Source: Burkholderia sp. L27(2015) (GTDB lineage: Bacteria > Pseudomonadota > Gammaproteobacteria > Burkholderiales > Burkholderiaceae). From it: a stretch of DNA of 64,000 bases. Positions 54,668-63,867 of the stretch are shown piece after piece. The stretch covers positions 186,001 to 250,000 of the forward strand of contig NZ_LMUX01000004.1 of assembly GCF_009765705.1 (NCBI RefSeq). The letters are read 5' to 3'. Position 1 is the first letter of the stretch, and each line of letters begins with the position of its first letter. The translations under genes and the position numbers were made by a program. The notes under the pieces are model-generated. The model worked only from the letters and a program-made list of their open reading frames with translations. It was not told where the DNA came from and searched no databases.

Positions 54668-56895
54668 ATGCTCTAAATGTTCCATCAAGCTATGTCGGTC
54701 AGGGCATAGACCGTGAAGACGGCGTTGCCAAGGTAACCGGCCAGGCCCGCTATGCCGCCGAATTCGTGTTGCGGGGCATGAGCTACGCGGCGCTCGTGCA
54801 AAGTACGGTGGCAGCTGGGCGCATCACCGCTATCAACAGTGCGGAAGTTGAACGCATGCCGGGTGTGCTGCTGGTGTTGACTTATCAGAACGCGCAAGCT
54901 TTGCCGGAGAAAGGTCAGGCCGGGGCCAAACAGCCGCCCTCGGGCCGTATGTTGTCGCTGCTGCAGGATGACGAAATCCATTACAACGGCGAGCCGATTG
55001 CCGTGGTGGTAGCGCAGACGCTCGAACAAGCGCGCGACGCGGCTAATCATTTGCGTGTGACCTATACCAGCGCGCCTGCGGCGCTTGATTTTGAACGTCT
55101 CAAAGGCGGCGCGTATGCGCCCAAGAGTATTACGGGCGGCCCGACCGACAGCTTGCGTGGCGACCCCACCGCGGCATTTGCGAGCGCGGCTGCGCATTTC
55201 GATGCGGTTTATACCACGCCGATCGAACACCACAACGCGATGGAGCCGCACGCCACCATCGCCCAGTGGGATGGTCCACGGCTTACGCTTTACGACTCGA
55301 CCCAATACGTCGCAGGTGTGGGTAAGACGGTGGCCAAGACCTTCGGCATCCCACCCGAAAACGTACGCACGATATGCTTTTACACCGGCGGCGGGTTCGG
55401 CTCCAAAGGGTCGGTCTGGTCGCATGTGGTGCTTACCGCGATGGCCGCGCAAAAGCTCGGCCGCCCGGTGAAGCTGGCAATGGAACGCACGCAGATGTTC
55501 GGGCCCGTGGGTGCACGGCCGCACACCGAACAAAGGCTGCAACTGGCCAGCGATTCGAACGGGCGCTTGGCTGCGATGCGGCATGACGTGATATCGAACA
55601 CGTCGGTGATGGAAGACTGGACCGAGCCGTCGGCAATGGTCACCCGCACCTTGTATGCGTGCGCCAATCAGGCGACCAGCCATCGCCTGGTCAAGCTCAA
55701 TCTCGGCGTGCCGACCTTCACGCGCGCGCCGGGCGAGGCGAGCGGCAGCTTTGCGCTCGAATCGGCGATGGACGAACTGGCGTATCAGTTGGGCATCGAC
55801 CCGATCGAACTGAGATTGCGCAACTACGCGCAGATCGATCCCGAGAAAGAGAAGCCTTTTTCCAGCAAGTCGCTGCGTGAATGCTACGTACAGGGCGCGA
55901 AGCGCTTCGGCTGGTCAACGCGCAATCCGCAGCCGCGCTCGATGCGCGAAGGCCATATCTTGATCGGCTGGGGCATGGCGAGTGCGACCTATCCCACGCG
56001 GCGTTCAGCGGCCTCGGCCTCGGCGCGCTTGATGCCGGATGGCCGGTTGCTGGTGCGGTCGGCGTCGCAGGATTTGGGCACCGGCACGTACACGATCATG
56101 ACGCAGATTGCCGCCGACGCGATGGGCTTTCCGATCGAACGCGTGGTGTTCGAGTTGGGCGACAGCAACTTTCCACCGGCACCGGTTTCCGGAGGCTCGC
56201 AATCGGCGGCGAGCGTGGGGCCGGCCGTCAAGGCGGCCACGCTTGCGTTGCGCCGCAAAGTAATCAACGCGGCAGTGGCGGACAGCAATTCCACGCTGTT
56301 CAAACTGGACCCCGATCAAGTGCAGATAGTCGACGGCTGGCTGCAGCTTGCCAGCGATGCGAGCCGACGCGACAACCCGGCCGCAGTGCTTGGCCGGCTG
56401 GGTGGCCAGCCGCTAGAAGCGCGCAGCGACGTCAAGCCCGGCGAAGAGCAGCAGCGCCTGGCGATGCATTCCTTCGGCGCGGTGTTTGCCGAAGTGCGTG
56501 TCGATGAAGCGCTGGGCACGGTGCAAGTTACGCGGTTGGCGGGTACCTATGGCGTCGGCAAATTGCTCAATGCCAAGACCGGGCGCAGTCAATTGATGGG
56601 CGGCATGGTGTGGGGACTGAGCATGGCTTTGCTCGAACGTTCCGACCTCGATTTGCGCTATGGCCGCTACGTGAACGGCAATCTTGCCGAATACCACGTG
56701 CCGGTCAATGCAGACATCCACGATATCGACGTCGTGGTAGTCGACGAGCAGGACACCGAAGTCAATCCTATCGGAGCCAAGGGCATCGGCGAAATCGGTA
56801 TCACCGGCGTGGCCGCGGCGATTTCCAACGCGGTGTATCACGCGACGGGCAAGCGCGTGCGCGATTTGCCGATCACGTTGGATAAGTTGATTTAA
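54664..56895 (+). CDS. paoC: Aldehyde oxidoreductase molybdenum-binding subunit (PaoC-like)
   Basis: 743 residues from the ATG at 54664, with AGGAGG upstream; an in-frame ATG at 54487 would run in the wrong frame of paoB. Molybdopterin-binding GGGFGSKG is near residue 242 and the catalytic Glu lies in KGIGEIGITG near the end. It oxidises aromatic or other aldehydes to acids and is periplasmic through the Tat signal of PaoA. E. coli PaoABC uses MCD cofactor. Confidence 0.9.
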   Translation: MNALNVPSSYVGQGIDREDGVAKVTGQARYAAEFVLRGMSYAALVQSTVAAGRITAINSAEVERMPGVLLVLTYQNAQALPEKGQAGAKQPPSGRMLSLLQDDEIHYNGEPIAVVVAQTLEQARDAANHLRVTYTSAPAALDFERLKGGAYAPKSITGGPTDSLRGDPTAAFASAAAHFDAVYTTPIEHHNAMEPHATIAQWDGPRLTLYDSTQYVAGVGKTVAKTFGIPPENVRTICFYTGGGFGSKGSVWSHVVLTAMAAQKLGRPVKLAMERTQMFGPVGARPHTEQRLQLASDSNGRLAAMRHDVISNTSVMEDWTEPSAMVTRTLYACANQATSHRLVKLNLGVPTFTRAPGEASGSFALESAMDELAYQLGIDPIELRLRNYAQIDPEKEKPFSSKSLRECYVQGAKRFGWSTRNPQPRSMREGHILIGWGMASATYPTRRSAASASARLMPDGRLLVRSASQDLGTGTYTIMTQIAADAMGFPIERVVFELGDSNFPPAPVSGGSQSAASVGPAVKAATLALRRKVINAAVADSNSTLFKLDPDQVQIVDGWLQLASDASRRDNPAAVLGRLGGQPLEARSDVKPGEEQQRLAMHSFGAVFAEVRVDEALGTVQVTRLAGTYGVGKLLNAKTGRSQLMGGMVWGLSMALLERSDLDLRYGRYVNGNLAEYHVPVNADIHDIDVVVVDEQDTEVNPIGAKGIGEIGITGVAAAISNAVYHATGKRVRDLPITLDKLI

Positions 56896-57156
56896 TTTTA
56901 CGGCGTATTTGCGACTGATCGACTGGGAACGCGGCTTGCTGAGTCCATAAGGTCGTTCGCGCGCCCGCGCTAGCGTTTGCTTCCGAATCGGAACCAACCC
57001 AGGCGGCACCCGCCCAGGTACCGACCCAGGCCCCAATCGAGGCATCCATTGAGGCACCGCCGCGCGGGCTTTCCGTCGCACGGATTTTTCCCGTTCGCTC
57101 GGACGTGCAACGCTTTCTCCCATCGAACATCGCGCTTAAACGCAAGGACCACGATC

Positions 57157-59313
57157 GTGAAAAACGAAAAAACGACTTCGCAAGATACTGCCAAAGATGC
57201 CACGGAAGGTACCAGCAAGCGCAAACCTGGCAAGGCTGCAGCACCTAATCAAGGCAATTCACAAAGTAACTCGCACGCGGGCACCGCAGGCGAGTTGCAT
57301 CAGAGCGCCGGTGGAACACATCCGCCCTTGACCACCGACCAAGGCCTGCCGATTTCGGATAATCAGAATTCATTGAGGGCCAACTCGCGGGGTCCCTCTT
57401 TGCTGGAAGATTTTATCCTTCGTGAAAAAATTACGCACTTCGACCACGAGCGCATTCCGGAGCGCGTCGTGCATGCACGTGGTACGGCAGTGCATGGCTA
57501 CTTCGAACTGACGCATTCGCTCGAGAAATACACGACGGCCAAAATCCTGACCGAAGTGGGCGAGAAGACGCCGCTGTTCACGCGTATTTCGACGGTGGCC
57601 GGCGGAGCCGGCTCGGTCGATACGCCACGCGATGTGCGCGGGTTCGCCGTCAAGTTCTATACCAAGGAAGGGAACTGGGATCTGGTCGGCAACAATATCC
57701 CGGTCTTTTTCATCCAGGATGCGATCAAATTTCCGGACCTGGTCCACGCCGTCAAGATGGAGCCGGATCGCGGTTTTCCGCAAGCGGCAACGGCCCACGA
57801 TACCTTCTGGGATTTCATTTCGCTGACTCCGGAATCGATGCACATGGTGATGTGGATTATGTCCGATCGCACCATCCCGCGTTCCTTGCGCATGATCGAG
57901 GCCTTCGGTATCCATAGTTTCCGGTTGATCAATGCCAAGGGCGAGTCCACGTTCGTCAAATTCCATTGGCGGCCGAAGCTGGGCTTGCAATCGACAGTGT
58001 GGGACGAGGCGGTCAAGATTGCCGGCGCGGATCCCGACTATCATCGCCGCGACATGTTCGAGGCAGTGCAAAGCGGCGCGTTCCCCGAGTGGGAATTCGC
58101 GGTGCAACTGTTCACGCAGGAGCAAGCCGATCAATTCCCGTTCGATCACCTCGATTCGACCAAATTGATTCCCGAAGAGGTGGTGCCATTGCAAGTGATA
58201 GGGCGGATGGTGCTGGATCGCTGGCCAGATAATTTTTTCGCGGAAACAGAACAGGTCGCCTTCTGTCCGTCGCACATCGTGCCAGGTATCGATTTTTCCA
58301 ACGATCCTTTGCTGCAGGGGCGTTTGTTTTCTTACCTCGATACGCAGCTATCGCGCCTGGGCTCGCCGAACTTTCATCAGCTCCCCATCAACGCGCCGAA
58401 GTGTCCGGTGGCGAATCAGCAGCGCGATGCGCATATGCAGATGGAGCAGCCCAAAGGCCGGGTCAACTATGAGCCAAGTTCGCTGGAGCAGGATACCCCG
58501 CGCGAAATCCCGGCGAGCGGCTTTCGCAGCGCCACGGTGAGCGAAAGCGGCGAGAAAAGCCGCATCCGCGCAGCCAGCTTTGCCGACCACTATAGTCAGG
58601 CTCGCCAGTTCTACATCAGCCAGACCGTCCACGAACAGGCTCATATCGCGACGGCGCTGGCGTTTGAACTCTCCAAGGTGGACGCCGTGCACGTGCGAGA
58701 AGCGATCGTCGGCCATCTACTCAACATCGACGAGGATCTCGGGCAACGGGTGGCCGATGCGCTCGCGTTAGAGACTTTGCCGGAGGCGCCCGCAAGCGCG
58801 ATCCCGGTACAGGAACGTGAGCCATCGCCCGCCTTGCAGATCATCGGCAAGATGAAGGACACGCTCGAGGGCCGCACGATCGGGATTTTGGTGGCCGACG
58901 GCTCGGACGCCGCAGCGATCAAGGCGGTCAGCAAAGCGGCGACGGATGCCGGCGCGACGGTCAAGATTGTTGCCCCCAAAGTAGGCGGCGCGAAGCTGTC
59001 CGATGGTGGGTTGCTGCCGGCGAACGGCCAGTTGGCGGGCACGCCGTCGGTGATGTTCGACGCGGTGGCGATCATTCTGTCGGACGAGGGCGCGGCCGAG
59101 CTGTTGAACGAGTCGGCGGCAATCGACTTTGTGCGTGACGCATTTGGTCACCTTAAGGCGATCGCGTTCGATGCCGGGGCACAAGCGCTATTGCAAAAGG
59201 CGCAGATCGAAATGGATGCGGGCGTGGTCGATGCGGCAGACAAGAAAGCGTTTATCGCTGCTGCGATGACGCGACAATGGGACCGCGAAAGCTCGGTGCG
59301 TATTTTGGCCTAG
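57157..59313 (+). CDS. katE: Large-subunit monofunctional catalase (HPII/KatE type)
   Basis: 718 residues from the GTG at 57157 with AAGGA upstream; an ATG at 56977 would add 60 residues encoded by a Pro-rich repeat region. The catalytic His is in [12 protein letters not shown] and the Asn in [13 protein letters not shown]. Haem-ligand Tyr is in [13 protein letters not shown]. The C-terminal 150 residues form the DJ-1/PfpI-like domain found only in large catalases ([15 protein letters not shown]). A low-complexity N-terminus ([19 protein letters not shown]) precedes the core. It removes hydrogen peroxide. Confidence 0.93.
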   Translation: MKNEKTTSQDTAKDATEGTSKRKPGKAAAPNQGNSQSNSHAGTAGELHQSAGGTHPPLTTDQGLPISDNQNSLRANSRGPSLLEDFILREKITHFDHERIPERVVHARGTAVHGYFELTHSLEKYTTAKILTEVGEKTPLFTRISTVAGGAGSVDTPRDVRGFAVKFYTKEGNWDLVGNNIPVFFIQDAIKFPDLVHAVKMEPDRGFPQAATAHDTFWDFISLTPESMHMVMWIMSDRTIPRSLRMIEAFGIHSFRLINAKGESTFVKFHWRPKLGLQSTVWDEAVKIAGADPDYHRRDMFEAVQSGAFPEWEFAVQLFTQEQADQFPFDHLDSTKLIPEEVVPLQVIGRMVLDRWPDNFFAETEQVAFCPSHIVPGIDFSNDPLLQGRLFSYLDTQLSRLGSPNFHQLPINAPKCPVANQQRDAHMQMEQPKGRVNYEPSSLEQDTPREIPASGFRSATVSESGEKSRIRAASFADHYSQARQFYISQTVHEQAHIATALAFELSKVDAVHVREAIVGHLLNIDEDLGQRVADALALETLPEAPASAIPVQEREPSPALQIIGKMKDTLEGRTIGILVADGSDAAAIKAVSKAATDAGATVKIVAPKVGGAKLSDGGLLPANGQLAGTPSVMFDAVAIILSDEGAAELLNESAAIDFVRDAFGHLKAIAFDAGAQALLQKAQIEMDAGVVDAADKKAFIAAAMTRQWDRESSVRILA

Positions 59314-59398
59314 GCCCTGGGCATCACGGTGCATTTCGGCAACCGGCCTTTGAGGTACATTGGAGGATTAACCAACCCTCATTGAATTGGGAGCCGAA

Positions 59399-60394
59399 AT
59401 GAACTGGCTGAAACATTCGATCATGCATACGCGTGGCCTCGCTCACGGCGCAGTCGGAGAAACCCACGAACTGACGGAAGAGCGCCAGGGCAAATTCCAT
59501 TACACAATAGGCCCCTATTCGGATCCGGTGCTGCACATCGCGCCCGGCGACCGCGTGATCGTCCAGACACGCGATGCCTTCGACGGCAAGATCAAAACCG
59601 AACAGGACATGCCGAGCCAGAAGCTGAAGGTGCCGTTTCTCAATCCGCAGAACGGTCCGATCATGATAGCCGGCGCGGAAAAAGGCGACGTGGTGGCCGT
59701 GTACATCGAGTCGATGTTGCCTCGTGGCGAAAACCCGCGCGGCACCTGCTGCCTGATTCCGCGTTTCGGCGCACTGACGGGCACCGACTACACCGCAACG
59801 TTGAACCATCCGTTGCCGGAAATCACCCGCAAGATCGACGTCGACGAGGAGGGCGTGTACTGGAGCAAGCGGGTGACGCTGCCCTACAAGCCGCACATCG
59901 GCACGCTGAGCCTGTCGCCCGAAATCGATTCGATCAATTCGCTCACGCCGGACAACCACGGCGGCAACATGGACGTGCCTGACATGGGCCCCGGCAGCAT
60001 TACCTATTTGCCGGTGCGTTCAGCGGGCGCGCGTCTGTTTATCGGCGACGCCCATGCTTGCCAAGGCGATGGCGAAGTGTGCGGAACCGCGGTCGAGTAC
60101 GCCAGCACCACGACCATACACGTCGATCTGATCAAGGGTTGGGCAATCGACTGGCCGCGCCTGGAAACCGAAGCGCTGCTGATGACGATCGGTAGCGCGC
60201 GGCCGCTGGAAGATGCCACGCGCATCGCCTATAACCAATTGGTGCTGTGGTTGGAGAAGGAATATGACTACGACCGTTGGGACGCTTACATGATGCTCAG
60301 CCAGTGCGGGCAGGTCAGGCTGGGTAACTTTGTCGATCCGAAGTATTCGGTCGGGGCCGCCATCAGCAAGAAGTATTTGGCGCCGGCGGCTTGA
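59399..60394 (+). CDS. Formamidase/acetamidase family enzyme
   Basis: 331 residues from the ATG at 59399, with GGGAG upstream. The family core is MDVPDMGPGSITYLPV and DAHACQGDGEVCGTAVE, with IGPYSDPVLHIAPGDRVIV near the start. It hydrolyses formamide or small amides to ammonia and acid. It follows katE by 85 bp on the same strand. No ABC transporter for amides is adjacent, so the natural substrate is open. Confidence 0.9.
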   Translation: MNWLKHSIMHTRGLAHGAVGETHELTEERQGKFHYTIGPYSDPVLHIAPGDRVIVQTRDAFDGKIKTEQDMPSQKLKVPFLNPQNGPIMIAGAEKGDVVAVYIESMLPRGENPRGTCCLIPRFGALTGTDYTATLNHPLPEITRKIDVDEEGVYWSKRVTLPYKPHIGTLSLSPEIDSINSLTPDNHGGNMDVPDMGPGSITYLPVRSAGARLFIGDAHACQGDGEVCGTAVEYASTTTIHVDLIKGWAIDWPRLETEALLMTIGSARPLEDATRIAYNQLVLWLEKEYDYDRWDAYMMLSQCGQVRLGNFVDPKYSVGAAISKKYLAPAA

Positions 60395-60582
60395 GGTAAG
60401 AGGCGCGAACAATTTCGCTGCGGAGCAAATCCAGGAACGCCAAAAAGCGCTACGCTACGGCCCCACGCTAGATTGGCGTAAGGCCGTAGACACCACATGT
60501 CGGCGTTGCGCCCATCCGGCGCGCAAACACGATGACATTTCAAATAAATCAACGGCCCGGACAAGGCCGAGGCCGAGGCAAA

Positions 60583-61215
60583 TCAATTGCTCAATGCTGC
60601 GGCTGTATTGCCATCAAGCTCGCCGGTTTGCCCAATACCGTGATCTCTTTGGAAATGCTTCAGTGCCAGATGCGTCCTGTTGCCCATCGCCCCGTCGGCT
60701 GTGCCGGCCGGATAACCGAGTGAATTCAGTTTCGCCTGTGCCTGCATCAGCGTCATAGGCTGCGGCGGTGGGGGCGCGACGGCTTGAGGCGCTGCAGCGC
60801 CGGGCACTTGGTTGCCCTTGGAATACATGCATTGCACGTAGGCATTGTTGTACTGATCCTGAATCGATAATTGTGCGCTCTGCGATGTGCCGGTGCCTAG
60901 GCCAGTCCCAGCAATCGCTCCGGCCGCGCTGCCGACAGCCGCGCCCTGACCCTGGCCTACAGCACCGCCAAGCGCCGCACCCAAAACGGTTCCCAATACA
61001 GCAGTGCCAACTGCCGTCTTGTTAGCGGAGTCCGCCTGACCTGCAACCTGTGATTGGGCGTATTGCTTGCACGAGTCCTGATCCTGCTGAAAGATCGGGA
61101 ACGGTATGGTAGCGCCGGGCATTACCTGAACCGTCGGTCCCATTGGTGTAGTGGCGCAGGCGTCGAGCAACAAGATCGAGGCTAAGGCGATGAACGATAT
61201 CCTGCCAATTTTCAT
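60583..61215 (-). CDS. Lipoprotein with glycine zipper and C-terminal peptidoglycan-binding domain
   Basis: 210 residues. A lipoprotein signal ends at LLLDAC (Cys 20). A glycine zipper spans about 75-110 (LGTVLGAALGGAVGQGQG and GSAAGAIAGTGLGTG). Residues about 150-210 form a peptidoglycan_1-like repeat (AQAKLNSLGYPAGTADGAMG then ALKHFQRDHGIGQTGELD). It likely tethers the outer membrane to the wall. No enzyme motif is visible. Confidence 0.8.
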   Translation of the reverse strand: MKIGRISFIALASILLLDACATTPMGPTVQVMPGATIPFPIFQQDQDSCKQYAQSQVAGQADSANKTAVGTAVLGTVLGAALGGAVGQGQGAAVGSAAGAIAGTGLGTGTSQSAQLSIQDQYNNAYVQCMYSKGNQVPGAAAPQAVAPPPPQPMTLMQAQAKLNSLGYPAGTADGAMGNRTHLALKHFQRDHGIGQTGELDGNTAAALSN

Positions 61216-61297
61216 GACTTTTCCATTCGGTTAAATTAATGCGGAGAAAGATGGCTTAGTTGCGATGCGGCAGCATGGCTGACCGCATGCGTTGCAC

Positions 61298-61882
61298 TCA
61301 ACCTGGAGGGGGGGCCGCGACTTGACGAAATTGCGTGGTGCAAGTCGCCACCGTGGGGTAGTAGCCGCGAGGTTCGTCGCAGTAATACCAGAGGGTCGGC
61401 GGTGCCGCGACCCTCAGGGGTGCCTGAACGATCGGTGCGGGAACCTCCGTGGCCGCATCAGGCTCGATAAATTCGATTGGAGAGACGGCGAGGGGATAGG
61501 GATAGACCGGCTGATCGTAAAAATACCATTGTCCGGCACTGAACCACCACCAACCGCAACGACCGTTGTAGCAGGTGTTGTTCCACCTTCCCCCCCGCCA
61601 ACGCTCAAGATCATCGTGATTGAACCGGTGTACGTCATGCTCCCGGTACGCGTAACGCGCGCGTACGTTGTCATGACGAAGCGCCTCACCGCGAGCCTCA
61701 TTCGCACGCGGCGCGGCGCGGAAGTCTGCGTGATTCTCCGGCCGTGCCGCGTTAGCCGTTGGTCTGGCTTTTTCATTCCGTTCGTCAGCAGCTAGAGCAC
61801 TCGCGCTAAGCACAGTAAGGATGGCAAAGGAAAGGCCAAGCTTTTTAAATAAATTTTTCGGATAAATTTTAATCATAGACAA
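61298..61882 (-). CDS. Small secreted protein of unknown function downstream of the c-di-GMP riboswitch
   Basis: 194 residues if started at the TTG at 61882; an ATG at 61876 is equally likely, and AGGAGAAGAAG lies just upstream. A signal peptide (LGLSFAILTVLSASALA) is followed by an Arg/Asn/Ala-rich segment, then Trp/Tyr/Cys-rich stretches (NNTCYNGRCGWWWFSAGQ, LWYYCDEPRGYYPTVATC). The Cys and aromatic pattern recalls small periplasmic proteins of Burkholderiales, whose role is unknown. The aptamer ends about 305 bases upstream on the same strand. Confidence 0.72.
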   Translation of the reverse strand: MSMIKIYPKNLFKKLGLSFAILTVLSASALAADERNEKARPTANAARPENHADFRAAPRANEARGEALRHDNVRARYAYREHDVHRFNHDDLERWRGGRWNNTCYNGRCGWWWFSAGQWYFYDQPVYPYPLAVSPIEFIEPDAATEVPAPIVQAPLRVAAPPTLWYYCDEPRGYYPTVATCTTQFRQVAAPPPG

Positions 61883-61921
61883 ATATATTTACTTCTTCTC
61901 CTGTTAGTTGATCCAATTTTT

Positions 61922-62113
61922 TCAAACGCCTGAGTACGGAGATGAATCCGTGATTGCGTGATCGATTTTTAATAGGAAAATCTTCACTATCGCAATAGCG
62001 AATTCTGATTGCCGTGGTGTATCAAGATTTTCTAGAGAGAAGATCCACGTCGGTAGACGTTCGATCTGGATTTGGTATCCCGTGCGGGATTTGTGAAATA
62101 AACATGCGAACAT
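61922..62113 (-). CDS. Possible short ORF in the riboswitch leader
   Basis: 63 residues (starts MFACLFHKSRTGYQIQIERL). It lies between the aptamer and the secreted protein gene. It has no ribosome-binding site, no recognisable family and sits in AT-rich sequence where open frames are less informative. I list it only because the riboswitch transcript must cross it. Confidence 0.15.
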   Translation of the reverse strand: MFACLFHKSRTGYQIQIERLPTWIFSLENLDTPRQSEFAIAIVKIFLLKIDHAITDSSPYSGV

Positions 62114-62157
62114 TCGCAGTTACGTCTTGCATTGCCGTTATCCCCGAGCCACACAAA

Positions 62158-62168
62158 ACGCAAAGCCA
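62158..62168 (-). promoter_or_regulatory. Switching strand of the riboswitch expression platform
   Basis: TGGCTTTGCGT is the exact reverse complement of 11 bases (ACGCAAAGCCA) inside the aptamer. Pairing would destroy the aptamer and form a hairpin followed by TTTT, a weak terminator. Ligand binding would then favour readthrough (an ON switch). The direction of control is inferred. Confidence 0.5.
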
Positions 62169-62186
62169 AGATTGAGCGGCATTGAA

Positions 62187-62270
62187 CCGGCAACCCCGCT
62201 GACCTGATTCAATAGGAATCGTGGGCCCGGTGGCTTTGCGTCCCCGCCTTACGGCGAGTTTGCTAGTTTG
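62187..62270 (-). ncRNA. Cyclic di-GMP-I (GEMM) riboswitch aptamer
   Basis: On the minus strand AGCAAACTCGCC-GTAA-GGCGGGGACGCAAAGCC corresponds to the class I c-di-GMP aptamer: a GNRA-capped 6-bp hairpin flanked by GCAAAC and GGGACGCAAAGCC. It is followed by CACCGGGCC, a second hairpin (GATTC/GAATC) and AGGTCAGCGGGGTTGCCG, the other conserved arm. The core 11 bases TGGCTTTGCGT (62241-62231) have an exact complement at 62168-62158 just downstream, a probable switching strand. It precedes the secreted protein gene at 61882. The gap 61883-62471 is otherwise AT-rich with no clear gene. Confidence 0.85.
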
Positions 62271-62278
62271 TCTTTTTT

Positions 62279-62295
62279 AATTACAATTTGTAATT
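62279..62295. promoter_or_regulatory. 17-bp palindrome upstream of the riboswitch
   Basis: AATTACAA-T-TTGTAATT is a perfect palindrome around one central base, located just upstream of the aptamer in an AT-rich stretch that also has a TATAAT sequence. It could be an operator for a dimeric regulator controlling the riboswitch transcript. Confidence 0.45.
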
Positions 62296-62519
62296 TAATT
62301 ATATTAAATCAAGTGCGCATGAAATCTATCATCAGAATAGAAGTTATGCAACAACGAGAAAAATCCTTGTTCAGAGTCGAGCTTCTCTTGGAATAATTTT
62401 AATATCTGCATCCATCCAGAATCGGATTGATTTCATTCATTATTTAAAGTAATTCGTAGCGTGCCGCGCGAGTGGTCGATCGCGTCAGTATGCGATACCC
62501 TTCCTATCCACTTCCCACA

Positions 62520-62717
62520 TGTCACGCGATGATGGGCGCGGTGGACGCTGAAAACCAGGCGTCGATTCGCTTTCACGAACGGCTTGGTTTCGAATCGACG
62601 GGGCGATGCCGTCAGGTTGGCTATAAATTCGGACGCTGGCTGGACTTGGTGTTCATGCAACTGATTCTGGCGCCGGATGCATCGCTGGGTGGATCGGTGA
62701 ATGAGTCGGCAAATTAG
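62520..62717 (+). pseudogene. GNAT acetyltransferase remnant (C-terminal third only)
   Basis: The reading frame encodes AVDAENQASIRFHERLGFES and KFGRWLDLVFMQ, the C-terminal acetyl-CoA-fold of phosphinothricin-type acetyltransferases. The N-terminal two thirds, with the acetyl-CoA P-loop, are missing; upstream lies the AT-rich riboswitch region. It stops at 62717, overlapping the LysR stop by 4 bp. It is a decayed gene or the debris of a rearrangement. Confidence 0.7.
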
Positions 62718-63628
62718 CGAGCCGAGTCGGCGAACCGAGTTTTCAAAGCATCGATGAACACGCGGACCTTATGCTGCCGATGCCGCGCCCCGGGTGAAAT
62801 CGCCTGAATATCAGCCCTCGGCATGTCCCAGTCCGGCAGTAGTCGCACCAATCGGCCCTCGGCAACATCTTCGCCGATCGAGAAATCGGTCAGCAGTGCG
62901 ACCCCCGCGCCTGCAAGCACCGCGGCGCGGGCCGCATAGGCTGTGTTGGTCGAAAATGCGGGCTCGGTCATGCGCACCGTGCGCTTTTTCTTACCTGGGC
63001 CTTCCAGGACGAATGTGTGCGGGTGCGGTAACACCGTCAACACGACGTAGGGCAGCGCGGCGAGCTGCGTCAGCGTATCGGGCATGCCATGCGTTTCAAT
63101 AAACTGCGGGCTAGCCACCAGCCATTTCACGAAGCTACCCACGCGCACCGCCACGTGGCTGGAGTCGCTGAGCTTGCCTAACCTGACGGCAACATCGATA
63201 CCTTCGGCGATCAAATCGACGTACCGATCGGCGCACAGCAACTCGATCTTCAGCGCTGGATGGCTGCGCTGCAACTCCACCAGCAACGGTGCGATCACCG
63301 CCGTGCCATAGTCGATCGGCGCCCCTACACGCAGCGTCCCCTGCGGGTTTTTCAGTCCGGTGCGCGCGATCTCCACCGCTTCTTCAGTGGCCTGCAGCAC
63401 ATCGCGGCTGGCTTCATAGAACGCCCGACCCGCTTCGGTCAGGCTGAGCCGGCGCGTGGTGCGCATCAGCAAGGTCACGCCAAGCTCGGCTTCGAGAAGC
63501 TGCATATGCTTGCTGACCATCGTTTTCGCCAGACCCAGCCGTGCGGCTGCGCCTGTCAACGAACCGACCTCCACGACTGCGACGAATGCGACCAGCCGGT
63601 TGAGATTTATAGCGCTGAGATCGGCCAT
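62714..63628 (-). CDS. LysR-family transcriptional regulator divergent from a GST gene
   Basis: 304 residues. Helix-turn-helix: LNRLVAFVAVVEVGSLTGAAARL and LAKTMVSKHMQLLEAEL. The effector domain is complete. It is divergent, over 239 bp, from the glutathione S-transferase gene at 63868 and is a likely regulator of it. It ends against the GNAT remnant. Confidence 0.88.
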   Translation of the reverse strand: MADLSAINLNRLVAFVAVVEVGSLTGAAARLGLAKTMVSKHMQLLEAELGVTLLMRTTRRLSLTEAGRAFYEASRDVLQATEEAVEIARTGLKNPQGTLRVGAPIDYGTAVIAPLLVELQRSHPALKIELLCADRYVDLIAEGIDVAVRLGKLSDSSHVAVRVGSFVKWLVASPQFIETHGMPDTLTQLAALPYVVLTVLPHPHTFVLEGPGKKKRTVRMTEPAFSTNTAYAARAAVLAGAGVALLTDFSIGEDVAEGRLVRLLPDWDMPRADIQAISPGARHRQHKVRVFIDALKTRFADSAR

Positions 63629-63867
63629 CGATTTGAATACTCGAATAAGGAGGTGCGTCGATTATCGGTGTTCTTCGTGCGCGTGGCGAGGGCACGGTGC
63701 GTTGTTCTGCGGCTCAAGGATAGGAAACACGTCGATTTAGGGGCGATCGGATTGTCCCCCTAAAGAGAACAGTGATTGAAGCGTTGCCTGTCTAATCAAT
63801 GCGATTCGGTATCGATAAACTGCGCTCAGTCCGCCTTAGCCCCTCATCTTTGCCAATCAGGAACCTC

